Source: Kineococcus rubinsiae
GTDB lineage: Bacteria > Actinomycetota > Actinomycetes > Actinomycetales > Kineococcaceae
Reading direction: 5' to 3'
Length of the DNA stretch: 64,000 nt
Assembly (NCBI RefSeq): GCF_011839805.1
Contig: NZ_VWPY01000001.1
Coordinates: 124,001 to 188,000, forward strand
Below, piece after piece: positions 8,528 to 16,361 of this stretch. Numbering within the stretch: the stretch's first letter is position 1; every line of letters begins with the position of its first letter. Below the pieces are notes generated by a model. The model saw only the letters and a program-made list of their open reading frames with translations, was not told the DNA's origin and searched no databases. A program made the position numbers and the translations under genes.

Positions 8528-9886
8528 TCAGCCGCGCGAGCGCAGCACCCGGACGCCGCGGCGGGCCAGCGCCCGCACCCGCCGCGCCCGCGAGCGCGGG
8601 ATCATCGCCCGCACCAGCGACTGGGCCGGGGCGGCCCCGGACAACCGGCCGTGGCGCAGCCGGGCCCGCCGCTCGACGTCCAGCGGGGCCAGCACGTGCT
8701 CGACGGCGACGAGGATGGACCCGCGCAGCAGCCACAGCGACGTCTCGGTCCGGGCGTCGACGAGCAGCAGCTCGGTGAGGATCGCCCGGGCCTCCCGCGC
8801 GGCCTCGAGGCTCTCCGCCAGCCGCTGCTCGACGGTCTCCGGGCTGCCCGACGCCTCCGCCTCCACGAGGGCTCCGAAGGCGCCCACGGAGTCGGCGAGG
8901 TCCTCCAGGACGACGGCGAAGGCGGCCCGCACCTCCTCGCCGTAGCCGTCGTCGGGCGTGGACACCGCGGGCGCCTCGGTCTGGACGACGCGGAACAGCG
9001 AGCGCACCGCGAGCAGCGAGGCCCCCAGGGCGTCCAGGCCCCACTCCAGGACCGGCTGGGCGTCGGCCGTGACGATGGCGCGGGCGTTGAGGCGGCGCAC
9101 GTCGCCGACCGCCCGCACGAGCTCCGCCGCGCGCCCGGCGGCCTCGTCGACCGCGCGGGCCTGCTCCGCCCACCGCGCCACGTCGGCGCGGACGATGGGC
9201 CGCTCCGCCACGGACGCCCCGGCCAGGCGCAGGCTGTCGGCCGCCTCGCGCGCGACCCGGTGCACGGCCGCGACGGCCGCCCGGGTGGGCACGCGCGGCG
9301 GCAGCAGCAGGCTCAGCCCGACGCCGACGCCGGCCCCGATGAACGTGGTGACGATCCGCGTCTCCGCGGCGATCTCCTGACCGCCCACGGCGAGGACGAG
9401 CATCGCGCTGATGGGGGTCTCCAGCGCCTGCTCGCGCAGGTGCAGGACCGCCGCGAGCAGCAGCGAGGCCGCGATGGCCGTGCCGAGGCTCCACCAGGTC
9501 AGCCCCACCCAGGACGTGAGCACGACCGCCACGAGGACCCCGGTGAGGACGGCGCCGACGCGGACGATCCCCATCCGGACGCTCGAGACGGCCGAGGCCT
9601 GCAGCACGAGCAGGGCCGTCAGGGCCCCGGTGAGGTCGATCGGGCCGGGGACGAACTCGACCGTGAGGAGGTAGGCCAGGACCCCGCCGAGGGCGAGCCG
9701 GAACGTCGACAGCAGCGTGGCCCCAGCGCTCGCGGAGGCGTCGCCGAACCGGCGCCGCAGGCGCGCCGACCACGGGGCCGGCGTGGCGCCGTCGTCGACC
9801 TCGGGGGCCGCGGTGTCGCCGACACCGTCGAACGCGGTTCCGCGGGGCTCCGCGCCGTCGGGGGACGCGGCGACTCGTCGGGACAT
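8528..9886 (-). CDS. FUSC/aromatic acid exporter-like membrane protein
   Basis: A 452-residue protein. Residues 45-190 hold about six hydrophobic helices (ALLVLQASAVSS, GAVLTGVLVAVVLTSWVGL, FIGAGVGVGLSLLLPPRVP), the layout of the FUSC/ArAE (DUF939) family. The rest is a long cytoplasmic helical region rich in Ala/Glu/Arg with likely coiled coils (residues 200-400), ending in a very basic tail. Relatives include fusaric-acid and p-hydroxybenzoate efflux proteins, but many actinobacterial members have no known substrate. It is a single gene, convergent with the DapA-like gene 30 bp away. Confidence 0.8.
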   Translation of the reverse strand: MSRRVAASPDGAEPRGTAFDGVGDTAAPEVDDGATPAPWSARLRRRFGDASASAGATLLSTFRLALGGVLAYLLTVEFVPGPIDLTGALTALLVLQASAVSSVRMGIVRVGAVLTGVLVAVVLTSWVGLTWWSLGTAIAASLLLAAVLHLREQALETPISAMLVLAVGGQEIAAETRIVTTFIGAGVGVGLSLLLPPRVPTRAAVAAVHRVAREAADSLRLAGASVAERPIVRADVARWAEQARAVDEAAGRAAELVRAVGDVRRLNARAIVTADAQPVLEWGLDALGASLLAVRSLFRVVQTEAPAVSTPDDGYGEEVRAAFAVVLEDLADSVGAFGALVEAEASGSPETVEQRLAESLEAAREARAILTELLLVDARTETSLWLLRGSILVAVEHVLAPLDVERRARLRHGRLSGAAPAQSLVRAMIPRSRARRVRALARRGVRVLRSRG

Positions 9887-9977
9887 CCGCGTCGCCTCCC
9901 CGGTGTCCTGGCCCCCGGCGGGCCCCCCGGCGGACCCGCGCGCCGACAGTAGCCGGAACCCCCTGCCGGGGAGGAGG

Positions 9978-10982
9978 TCAGCCGAGGCCCTGGCTGCGGA
10001 ACCAGGCCACGGTGCGGGCCAGGCCCTCGGCCCAGTCGACCTCGGGCTTCCAGCCCAGGACGGTGCTCGCGAGCGTCGTGTCGGGGCGGCGGACCTGCGG
10101 GTCGTCGACGGGGCGGCCGACGAACTCCAGCGCCGAGCTCGACCCGGTCGCGGCGATGACGTCCTCGGCGATGCGCCGGACGCTCAGCTCCTCGGGGTTG
10201 CCGATGTTCATGGGCCCCGGGTGACCGCTCGCGGCCAGCGCGAGGATCCCGCGGACCAGGTCGTCGACGTAGCAGATGGAGCGCGTCTGGGTGCCGTCGC
10301 CGGCCACCGTGACGGGCTCCCCCGCCAGCGCCTGCCGGATGAACGTGGGGATGGCCCGGCCGTCGGCCGCGCGCATGCGGGGGCCGTAGGTGTTGAAGAT
10401 CCGCACGATGGCCGTGTCGACGCCGTGGGTCGTGCGGTAGGCGGTGGTGAGCGCCTCCGCGTAGCGCTTCGCCTCGTCGTAGACCCCGCGCGGGCCGACG
10501 GGGTTCACGTGGCCCCAGTAGTCCTCGGGCTGCGGGTGGACCTGCGGGTCGCCGTAGACCTCGGAGGTGGAGGCGATGAGGAACCGCGCCCCCTTGTCCT
10601 TGGCCAGGCCCAGCGCGTGCCACGTGCCGGTCGAGCCGACCTTGAGCGTCTCCAGCGGCAGCTTGAGGTAGTCCACGGGCGAGGCCGGGGACGCGAAGTG
10701 CAGGACGAGGTCGACGTCGCCCGGGACGTGCACGAAGTCGGTGATGTCGCAGCGCAGGCTCCGGAACCCGTCGCGGCCCGTGAGGTGCTCGACGTTGCCG
10801 GGGCCGCCCGTGACGAAGTTGTCGAGGCAGACGACCTCGACGCCCGCGTCGAGCAGCGCCTCGCAGAGGTGGCTGCCCAGGAACCCCGCGCCGCCCGTGA
10901 CGACCGCGCGGCGCACGGTCCGGGGCACGGTCGGGGTCGCGGTGGAGGACGAGGCGGGCGGCGGGGAGCTCGGCGTCGGCAC
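9978..10982 (-). CDS. NAD-dependent epimerase/dehydratase, UDP-glucuronate decarboxylase type
   Basis: A 334-residue extended short-chain dehydrogenase. The NAD site is GGAGFLG near residue 32, and the catalytic pair is in STSEVYGDP and YDEAKRYAEAL. RIFNTYGPRM and the arginine-lined pocket TRSICYVDDLV follow the UXS (UDP-xylose synthase) pattern closely. The product would be UDP-xylose from UDP-glucuronate. Starts are uncertain: the first 25 residues are Pro/Ser/Thr-rich linker, and a TTG at 10994 would also be in frame. I prefer GTG at 10982, six bases after TTGCAT. It is divergent from two glycosyltransferases, so it may supply their sugar donor. Confidence 0.82.
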   Translation of the reverse strand: MPTPSSPPPASSSTATPTVPRTVRRAVVTGGAGFLGSHLCEALLDAGVEVVCLDNFVTGGPGNVEHLTGRDGFRSLRCDITDFVHVPGDVDLVLHFASPASPVDYLKLPLETLKVGSTGTWHALGLAKDKGARFLIASTSEVYGDPQVHPQPEDYWGHVNPVGPRGVYDEAKRYAEALTTAYRTTHGVDTAIVRIFNTYGPRMRAADGRAIPTFIRQALAGEPVTVAGDGTQTRSICYVDDLVRGILALAASGHPGPMNIGNPEELSVRRIAEDVIAATGSSSALEFVGRPVDDPQVRRPDTTLASTVLGWKPEVDWAEGLARTVAWFRSQGLG

Positions 10983-11046
10983 GCCAGCATGCAACCACCC
11001 GCGCCCCCACCACGCTCGTCGGCGCGCTCGCCGGCGCGCGCGTCGG

Positions 11047-11052
11047 TAGCGT
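11047..11052 (+). promoter_or_regulatory. -10 box of the glycosyltransferase pair (leaderless)
   Basis: TAGCGT ends seven bases before the GTG at 11060; no ribosome site is present. Confidence 0.5.
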
Positions 11053-11059
11053 CCGCGTC

Positions 11060-11965
11060 GTGACCCCGCCCGGCGAACCGCCCGCCCGCCCGGACGCGGC
11101 GCTGGAGTCCACCGTCGTGGTCGCCACGCGCGACCGGGCGCAGGACCTCCGCGTCAGCCTCCCCCGCCACGAGAGCGCGGTCGTGGTGGTGGACAACGGC
11201 TCCCGCGACGACACGGTCGCCGTGGTGCACGCCGAGGCCGAGCGCCGACGCCGCGCCGGCCTGCCCCCGCTGCGGCTGGTGCAGCCCGGGGAGAACCTCG
11301 GCGCCCCCGCGCGCAACGTCGGGGCGCAGGCCGCGACGACCCCGCTGGTCGCTTTCGCCGACGACGACTCGTGGTGGGCGCCGGGCGCGCTGGCGCTCGC
11401 CGGCCGGGAGTTCGCCGCCGCGCCCCGCCTCGCGCTGCTCGCCGCGCGGATCCTCGTCGGCGACGCCGAGGAGCTCGACCCGGTCTGCACCGACATGGCC
11501 TCGGCCCCCTGGGGGACCTCGCGCGACCTGCCGGGACCCGACGTCCTGGGTTTCGTCGCGTGCGGCACCGTGGTGCGCCGCGAGCCGTTCCTGGCCGTCG
11601 GGGGCTTCGACGACGTCGTGCACTTCGGCGGGGAGGAGGAGCGCGTGACGTACGACCTCGTGGCCGCGGGCTGGGGCCTCGCCTACGTCGACGCGGTCGT
11701 CGCCCACCACCACCCGTCCCCGCGCCGCGGCACCGACTCCCGGCGCCGGGAACTGCTGGCGCGCAACCGGTTGCTGACGAGCTGGATGCGGCGCCCGCTG
11801 CGCGTCGCCCTCGCCCAGACGGCCCGCGCGGCGCTCGGCGGGACGGAGCAGCGGCGCGGTCTCGCGAGCGCCGCCCCCGCGATCGGCCGCGCCCTGCGGC
11901 AGCGGCACGCCCCGTCGCCGGCCGTGGAGCGGCGCCTGCGCGTCCTGGAGTCCGCCCGTGGCTGA
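11060..11965 (+). CDS. GT2-family glycosyltransferase, first of a tandem pair
   Basis: A 301-residue GT-A fold enzyme. STVVVATRDR is the nucleotide-binding first strand, VVVVDNGSRDDT follows, GENLGAPARNVGA is the conserved loop, and FADDDSWW holds the DXD metal site. The acceptor-side motif is HFGGEEERVTYDL. It has no membrane segment, so it probably acts on the cytoplasmic face of the membrane. The next gene overlaps by 8 bp and encodes a clear paralog. The UDP-xylose-type epimerase is divergent. Donor and acceptor sugars are unknown; cell-surface polysaccharide or glycolipid is the likely product. Confidence 0.85.
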   Translation: MTPPGEPPARPDAALESTVVVATRDRAQDLRVSLPRHESAVVVVDNGSRDDTVAVVHAEAERRRRAGLPPLRLVQPGENLGAPARNVGAQAATTPLVAFADDDSWWAPGALALAGREFAAAPRLALLAARILVGDAEELDPVCTDMASAPWGTSRDLPGPDVLGFVACGTVVRREPFLAVGGFDDVVHFGGEEERVTYDLVAAGWGLAYVDAVVAHHHPSPRRGTDSRRRELLARNRLLTSWMRRPLRVALAQTARAALGGTEQRRGLASAAPAIGRALRQRHAPSPAVERRLRVLESARG

Positions 11966-12932
11966 GCCGTCGCCGGGCGGGACCGGGGTCGCGGACGTCC
12001 CCCTCGCCGGTCCCGCGCACGAGCGGGTCACCGTCGTCCTCATCACCTGGCAGCGCCGCGAGGAGGCGCTGCTGGCCGTGCGGCGGCTGCTGTCGCTGCC
12101 CGAGCGGCCGCGGGTGGTCGTGCTGGACAACGGCTCGACCGACGGCACCGCAGAGGCCCTGCGCGCCCGGCACCCGGAGGGTTCCCCCGGGGCCGACCGG
12201 CTCGACCTGATCGTGCTGCCGGAGAACCAGGGCGCCGTCGCCCGCAACACCGGGGTCGCGACGGCCGCGACGCCGTACGTGGCGTTCTGCGACGACGACA
12301 CCTGGTGGGACCCGGGCAGTCTCGAGCGGGCCGCGGACGTCCTGGACGCCGACCCGCGCGTCGCGGTGCTGACGGCGCGGATCCTCGTGGAACCCGGCGC
12401 GGTGGAGGACGGGATCGTGACCGAGCTGCGCGAGTCCCCCGTGCAGGGCGCCCCCGGCCTGCCCGGCCCGGCGCTCGGCAGCTTCCTCGCGGGCGCCTCC
12501 GTCGTGCGCCGCGACGCGTTCCTGCAGGTGGGGGGTTTCTCCCGGCGGCTGTGGCTCGGCGGGGAGGAGGAGCTCATGGCGGCCGACCTCGCCGCGGCGG
12601 GCTGGGAGCTCTGCTACCTGGAGGACCTGACGATCCACCACCAGGCGTCCGTGCTGCGCGAGTCGGACCTGCGGCGCCGCCACGGCATCCGCAACACCCT
12701 GTGGTTCACGTGGTTGCGGCGCCCGGTGCCGGCCGCCCTGCGCCGCACCCGTTTCCTGCTGCGCACCGTGCCCCGGGACCGCACCTCGGCGCTCGGCGTC
12801 ACCGACGCGCTGCGCGGCCTGCCGTGGCTCGTGCGCGAGCGGAAGGTGCTGCCGCCGCACGCCGAGGCGCGGTTCCTCGCCCTGGAGGCCTCGCAGGAGG
12901 CCTCGAGCAGCCGCGTCTACGACGACCGCTGA
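11958..12932 (+). CDS. GT2-family glycosyltransferase, second of a tandem pair
   Basis: A 324-residue paralog of the preceding enzyme. TVVLITWQRR is the first strand, VVLDNGSTDGT and ENQGAVARNTGV follow, and FCDDDTWW is the DXD site. GEEELMAADLAAAGWELCYL corresponds to the GEEERVTYDL block of the first enzyme. The GTG at 11958 lies inside the upstream gene, 8 bp before its end, so translation is coupled. The pair arose by duplication, and sequence differences are greatest after residue 250. Acceptor unknown. Confidence 0.85.
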   Translation: MAEPSPGGTGVADVPLAGPAHERVTVVLITWQRREEALLAVRRLLSLPERPRVVVLDNGSTDGTAEALRARHPEGSPGADRLDLIVLPENQGAVARNTGVATAATPYVAFCDDDTWWDPGSLERAADVLDADPRVAVLTARILVEPGAVEDGIVTELRESPVQGAPGLPGPALGSFLAGASVVRRDAFLQVGGFSRRLWLGGEEELMAADLAAAGWELCYLEDLTIHHQASVLRESDLRRRHGIRNTLWFTWLRRPVPAALRRTRFLLRTVPRDRTSALGVTDALRGLPWLVRERKVLPPHAEARFLALEASQEASSSRVYDDR

Positions 12933-12950
12933 ACCGGACCCGGACGCAGC

Positions 12951-12981
12951 GGTGGCCGTGCAGGACTCCTGCACGGCCACC
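12951..12981. terminator. Bidirectional terminator between convergent genes
   Basis: A perfect 13-bp stem (12951-12963 with 12969-12981) and a 5-base loop lie between the glycosyltransferase stop and the YihY stop, serving both directions. Confidence 0.75.
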
Positions 12982-12995
12982 GGGACGGAGGTGGA

Positions 12996-13973
12996 TCAGC
13001 GCCCGTCGACGACCTCGTCGGCCGCGACGGCGTCGCGGTCGCCCATCGGCTTCTCCGGGCCCTTGGTGGTGTCCTTCGCGGTCTGCTTCTCCGACTCCGA
13101 GTTGATCTCGGCGCCGAGCAGGATGGCGTAGCTGGTGAGCCACAGCCACATCAGCAGGATCACGACGCCGGCGAGGGCCCCGTAGTTCTTCGTGTAGGAG
13201 GAGTTTCCCGCCAGCGTGACGTACAGAGAGAACCCGGCCGACACGATCAGCCAGATCACGGTCGCGACGGCCGCGCCGACGGAGACCCAGCGCACCTTCG
13301 GGGCGTCGCGGTCGGGCGCGAGGCGGTAAACCGCGGTCAGCGCGACGACGACGAGGACGAGGAGGAGGACGTACCGCAGGACGGTGACGACCACGTTGAC
13401 CAGGCCGCTGGCCCCGAGCGCCTTGACGAGCACCGGCGCGACGGCGATCAGCGCGATGGCCAGCAGCATGAAGAGGATGGCGCCCACGGTGAGCAGCAGG
13501 GCCGTGCCCTTGAGCTTGACGAAGCCGCGGGTCTCCTTCTCGTCGTAGGCGCTGTTGGTGGCGGCCATGAGGTTCTGCACCCCGCTGGACGCGCTCCACA
13601 GGGCCAGGACGATGGCGACCACCAGGCTGATGCCCGCCGCCTGCTGGTTGGAGGACACCGTCTCCACCTGCTTCAGGACGAGGTCGCGGGCCTCCTGGGG
13701 GATCGCGCCGATCCCGTTGATCTGCTGCGTGATCTTCTCCGGGGTGCTGACGAGCCCCCAGACCAGGAAGGCCGCGGTCAGCGCCGGGAAGATCGCCAGG
13801 AAGGCCTTGAACGCCACCCCGGCGGCGAGCAGGGGGACGAGGTCGTCCTTGGCCTCGCGCCAGGCGCGCTTGGTGACCTGGAACCAGCCCTTCGCGGGGA
13901 TGTCCTGCGGGCTGTCGGCGTCCTTGCCGTGGTTGACGGAGACGTCGTCTCGGTGGGTCGTCGACTCGCTCAT
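12996..13973 (-). CDS. YihY/BrkB-family inner-membrane protein
   Basis: A 325-residue protein with six hydrophobic segments: LLAAGVAFKAFLAIFPALTA, GISLVVAIVLALWSASSGVQ with the family's conserved WSASSG motif, and four more to residue 290. The N terminus (30 residues) and C terminus (45 residues) are charged and cytoplasmic. The family is wrongly associated with RNase BN in older records; its role is still unclear, possibly envelope transport. ATG at 13973 follows GGGAGAG. It is the last gene of the leftward stress operon, separated from it by a strong hairpin, so its expression may be reduced or independent. Confidence 0.85.
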   Translation of the reverse strand: MSESTTHRDDVSVNHGKDADSPQDIPAKGWFQVTKRAWREAKDDLVPLLAAGVAFKAFLAIFPALTAAFLVWGLVSTPEKITQQINGIGAIPQEARDLVLKQVETVSSNQQAAGISLVVAIVLALWSASSGVQNLMAATNSAYDEKETRGFVKLKGTALLLTVGAILFMLLAIALIAVAPVLVKALGASGLVNVVVTVLRYVLLLVLVVVALTAVYRLAPDRDAPKVRWVSVGAAVATVIWLIVSAGFSLYVTLAGNSSYTKNYGALAGVVILLMWLWLTSYAILLGAEINSESEKQTAKDTTKGPEKPMGDRDAVAADEVVDGR

Positions 13974-13994
13974 CTGCTCACTCTCCCGGTGGAA

Positions 13995-14038
13995 CCACGA
14001 CCGCGCGCGCCGGGTGGTCCCGGCGCGCGCGGTCGTGG
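13995..14038 (-). terminator. 20-bp stem hairpin inside the stress operon
   Basis: Perfect 20-bp arms (13995-14014 and 14019-14038) close on a 4-base loop between the 49-codon gene and the YihY gene. It could stop most transcripts or stabilise the upstream mRNA end. No T tract follows. Confidence 0.7.
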
Positions 14039-14051
14039 TCGTGGTGGTTCG

Positions 14052-14201
14052 TCAGCCGACGTCGCCGGCCGGGCGGGGCTCCTCGGGAGCCGCCGCGTCG
14101 TCCGGGTCGGTCGCCTGGTCCAGCGTGTCGCTGCCGTTGTCCTCGGTCGCGTCGAGCTCCGTCGTGGGGAACGGGTCGGCGCCAGACGAGTTCTCCGACA
14201 T
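14052..14201 (-). CDS. Small acidic protein, 49 residues
   Basis: A small gene whose ATG at 14201 overlaps the stop of the DUF3618 gene as TGATG, a coupling that supports real translation. The product begins MSENSSGADPFPTTELDA and is about one third Asp/Glu with few hydrophobic residues, so it is probably disordered and cytoplasmic. I recognise no family. A similar-looking 48-residue acidic protein is encoded at 34094-34240, also among stress genes. It is not in the usual gene-length range and could easily be missed. Confidence 0.7.
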   Translation of the reverse strand: MSENSSGADPFPTTELDATEDNGSDTLDQATDPDDAAAPEEPRPAGDVG

Positions 14202-14905
14202 CAGCTGTTGCGGGCCGTGTCGCGGACCTCGCCCGCGGCCTGCTGGCCGTGGCCGCGGACCTCCTCGGTGGCGCCCTGGGCGTCGGACTTCACGGTCTGG
14301 GCGGCGTCGCGCGCCGTCTCACCGACGGCCTGAGCCGCGTCCTTCGCCGTCTCCGTGACGGAGCCCTGGACGGACTCGCGCACGTCGAGCAGCGTGTCCT
14401 TGGCGCCCTCGATGAGCGGCTGGCCCTTGTCCTTGGCCGCGTCGACCAGGGCGCCGGTGGCGTCGGCCTCCTTCTGCGTCGCCGGGATCAGCGACGAGAC
14501 GAGCAGGCCGAGCCCGAAGGCCACGAGGCCGGCGGCGAGGGGGTTGCCCTGCGTCTTCGACTTCACGGCCGAGGTGGCGTCGCTGGTGGTGCCCGCGGCG
14601 CTGTGCTTGGCGGAGGCGAGCCGGTCACCGGCCGCACCGGTGGTGTGGTGCGCGCTGTCGCTGACGTCGTGCGCGGTGCCCATGACCTTGTCCTTCGCGC
14701 TCGCGGTGGCCTCGTGGGCGGTGCCCATGATCTTGTCCTTGACGCCGACCACGCCCGCCTTGGCCTTGTCGACCTGGCGGTGCGCGACGTTGGAGGGGCT
14801 GAGCCGGTCGGTCAGCTCGTCGAGGTCGGCGGTCAGCGAGGACCGGGTCTCCTCGATGTCGCCCTGGATCTGCGTCGTGCTCAGCTCGTCGGGTGCTTGG
14901 CCCAT
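14201..14905 (-). CDS. DUF3618 LEA-like membrane-associated stress protein
   Basis: A 234-residue protein. Residues 13-40 (IQGDIEETRSSLTADLDELT) are the DUF3618 signature. Then come Ala/Lys/Asp-rich repeats (KDKIMGTAHEATASA, KDKVMGTAHDVSDSA) resembling LEA and apolipoprotein helices, one hydrophobic helix (AAGLVAFGLGLLVSSLIP, about residues 123-140), and more amphipathic repeats (ETAKDAAQAVGETARDAAQT). Such proteins coat membranes and protect against drying or envelope stress in related cases. Here that is an inference. Its start overlaps the preceding gene by 25 bp and its stop overlaps the next (TGATG). Confidence 0.8.
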   Translation of the reverse strand: MGQAPDELSTTQIQGDIEETRSSLTADLDELTDRLSPSNVAHRQVDKAKAGVVGVKDKIMGTAHEATASAKDKVMGTAHDVSDSAHHTTGAAGDRLASAKHSAAGTTSDATSAVKSKTQGNPLAAGLVAFGLGLLVSSLIPATQKEADATGALVDAAKDKGQPLIEGAKDTLLDVRESVQGSVTETAKDAAQAVGETARDAAQTVKSDAQGATEEVRGHGQQAAGEVRDTARNS

Positions 14906-15345
14906 TGCGCGTCCTCCTTGAGGGTCTCGGTGGTCTTCTCCAGCGGCGGCGGGATCTGCTTCAGCGCCTTCTGGCCCGACTTGGCCAGCACGGCGGCGAC
15001 GATGCCCCAGACCACGGTCACGATGAGGGCGGCCCAGCCGTAGCCGATGAGACCGCCGAGCGCGATGACGATGAGACCCGTCAGCGCGATGAGGAACAGG
15101 TGCCCCGCGACGCCGGCGCCGGCCAGGAGGCCCGCCCCCTTGCCCGCGGTCTTGGCGTCCTGGCGGAGCTCGGTCTTGGCGAGCGTGATCTCCTGCCGCA
15201 CGAGCGTGGACAGCTCGGTGGTGATGCTGCCGACGATCTCGCCGAGCGAGCGCTCGCGGGGCGCCTCGGCGCCCAGGCCCGCGGTCGTGCCCGTCGTCGC
15301 GGCACCGGGCGCGGTGCCCCCGCCGCTCGCGTGCGCCCCGCTCAC
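14881..15345 (-). CDS. Phage holin superfamily (DUF1469-like) membrane protein
   Basis: A 154-residue protein with the order of actinobacterial holin-superfamily III proteins: a flexible N terminus, then ERSLGEIVGSITTELSTLVR and QEITLAKTELRQDA, an amphipathic helix, then two long hydrophobic helices (about residues 76-130, LFLIALTGLIVIALGGLIGY and LIVTVVWGIVAAVLA), and a Lys-rich tail. Despite the family name these are chromosomal membrane-remodelling or stress proteins, not lysis holins. The GTG at 15345 overlaps the upstream stop (GTGA). It always travels with DUF3618 genes in this setting. Confidence 0.8.
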   Translation of the reverse strand: MSGAHASGGGTAPGAATTGTTAGLGAEAPRERSLGEIVGSITTELSTLVRQEITLAKTELRQDAKTAGKGAGLLAGAGVAGHLFLIALTGLIVIALGGLIGYGWAALIVTVVWGIVAAVLAKSGQKALKQIPPPLEKTTETLKEDAQWAKHPTS

Positions 15346-16142
15346 AGCCGGTCGCCCGGGAAGGGCGTCGTCGACGGCGTCGGCGACACGGACGGGACGT
15401 CGCTGCGGATGTGGTGCGGGACGAGGTCCTCGTCGAGGTTCTCGCCCGTCACGTCGACGGAGCCCGGCACCGCGGGCGGCGTCGCCGTGGTGGCGGCCGT
15501 GGTCACGGGTGCCGTCGTCGTGGTCGAGAGGCGGCCCGGGTAGGTGACGGGCGTCGGCGCGGTGGTCAGCGGCTCCAGCTCCTGCCCGCCACCCAGCGGG
15601 GTGTCGCTCGTGCGGCTCGACGCGGCGGTCGCGCCGCGCGTCACGCGACCGGCCAGGAGGCCGGCGGCGAGCGCCCCGAGGAGGAACGTGCCGGGCTTGC
15701 GGCGCGCGTAGGCGCGCACCTGGTCCAGCAGCTCGGCGGGCTGGTGGCGGTCGAGGGTGTCGCCCCACGTGCTGGCGCGGTCACCGGCCTGGCGGACCAG
15801 GCTCGTGGCCATGCCGGAGCCCTGGCTGCCCCCGGCCATCTCGCTGAGCTCCTGGCCGGCCTGGCGCAGGAACGCCGAGAGGCGGTCGCGCTGGGTGGAA
15901 GACTGCTCGTCCACCTGGCGGCGCAGCTCGTCCAGGACGCCGAGCGCCTGGTGCTTGGCCTCGCCGAGGACGGCGCCGGCCTGCTCCTGGGCGGAGTGCG
16001 CGACGGCCCCGGCCTGCTCCTTGGCGGTGCCGGCCACCTCGCTCGCCTGCTGCTTGGCGGTCCCCGCGGTCTCCTGGGCGCGCTGCTTGGCGTCGCCCGT
16101 TCCGGTCGGCGTGGTGTCGCCCGTTCCGGTCGCTGTGCTCAT
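15342..16142 (-). CDS. LEA/apolipoprotein-like stress protein with one membrane helix
   Basis: A 266-residue protein and first gene of the leftward stress operon. Residues 18-80 are imperfect 11-residue Ala/Gln/Glu repeats (ETAGTAKQQASEVAGTAKEQ) predicted to be amphipathic. A helix-rich section with QLE-type residues follows. GTFLLGALAAGLLAGRV (about residues 150-167) is a membrane segment. The C terminus is Thr/Pro-rich and disordered. ATG at 16142 follows a GGAGGAG ribosome site. A sigma-B-type promoter lies 122-146 bases upstream. The likely role is envelope protection in stress; no enzyme motif is present. Confidence 0.75.
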   Translation of the reverse strand: MSTATGTGDTTPTGTGDAKQRAQETAGTAKQQASEVAGTAKEQAGAVAHSAQEQAGAVLGEAKHQALGVLDELRRQVDEQSSTQRDRLSAFLRQAGQELSEMAGGSQGSGMATSLVRQAGDRASTWGDTLDRHQPAELLDQVRAYARRKPGTFLLGALAAGLLAGRVTRGATAASSRTSDTPLGGGQELEPLTTAPTPVTYPGRLSTTTTAPVTTAATTATPPAVPGSVDVTGENLDEDLVPHHIRSDVPSVSPTPSTTPFPGDRL

Positions 16143-16263
16143 GCTCGTCTCCTCCGTGCTCGTCGGCCCCGCCGCCCGGGCCCGTCGTCGGTCCTCGTCG
16201 ACGGGCCGGTGTCGGATGCTCCGAAGCGGTGCTCACATGTCGTCGAGCCTGTCCAGCACCTCG

Positions 16264-16288
16264 GTACCCGGAGATCCACGGGGCAAAC
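16264..16288 (-). promoter_or_regulatory. Sigma-B-type promoter of the stress operon
   Basis: GTTT (16288-16285) and GGGTAC (16269-16264) are separated by exactly 15 bases, matching the actinobacterial sigma-B consensus GNNT-N14-16-GGGTAC. It points left toward the LEA-like, holin-like, DUF3618 and YihY genes. Confidence 0.75.
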
Positions 16289-16361
16289 CTGGCACCGTCA
16301 ACTTCTTCTGCGGACGGTCGTGGGCGTGCTGGACGCACCGGGCACTGACACGCTGCGGACC

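Noticed and set aside
14881-15345. Holin-superfamily gene as a sign of prophage
   Set aside because: It is part of a chromosomal stress operon with DUF3618; no phage structural, integrase or lysis genes occur nearby.
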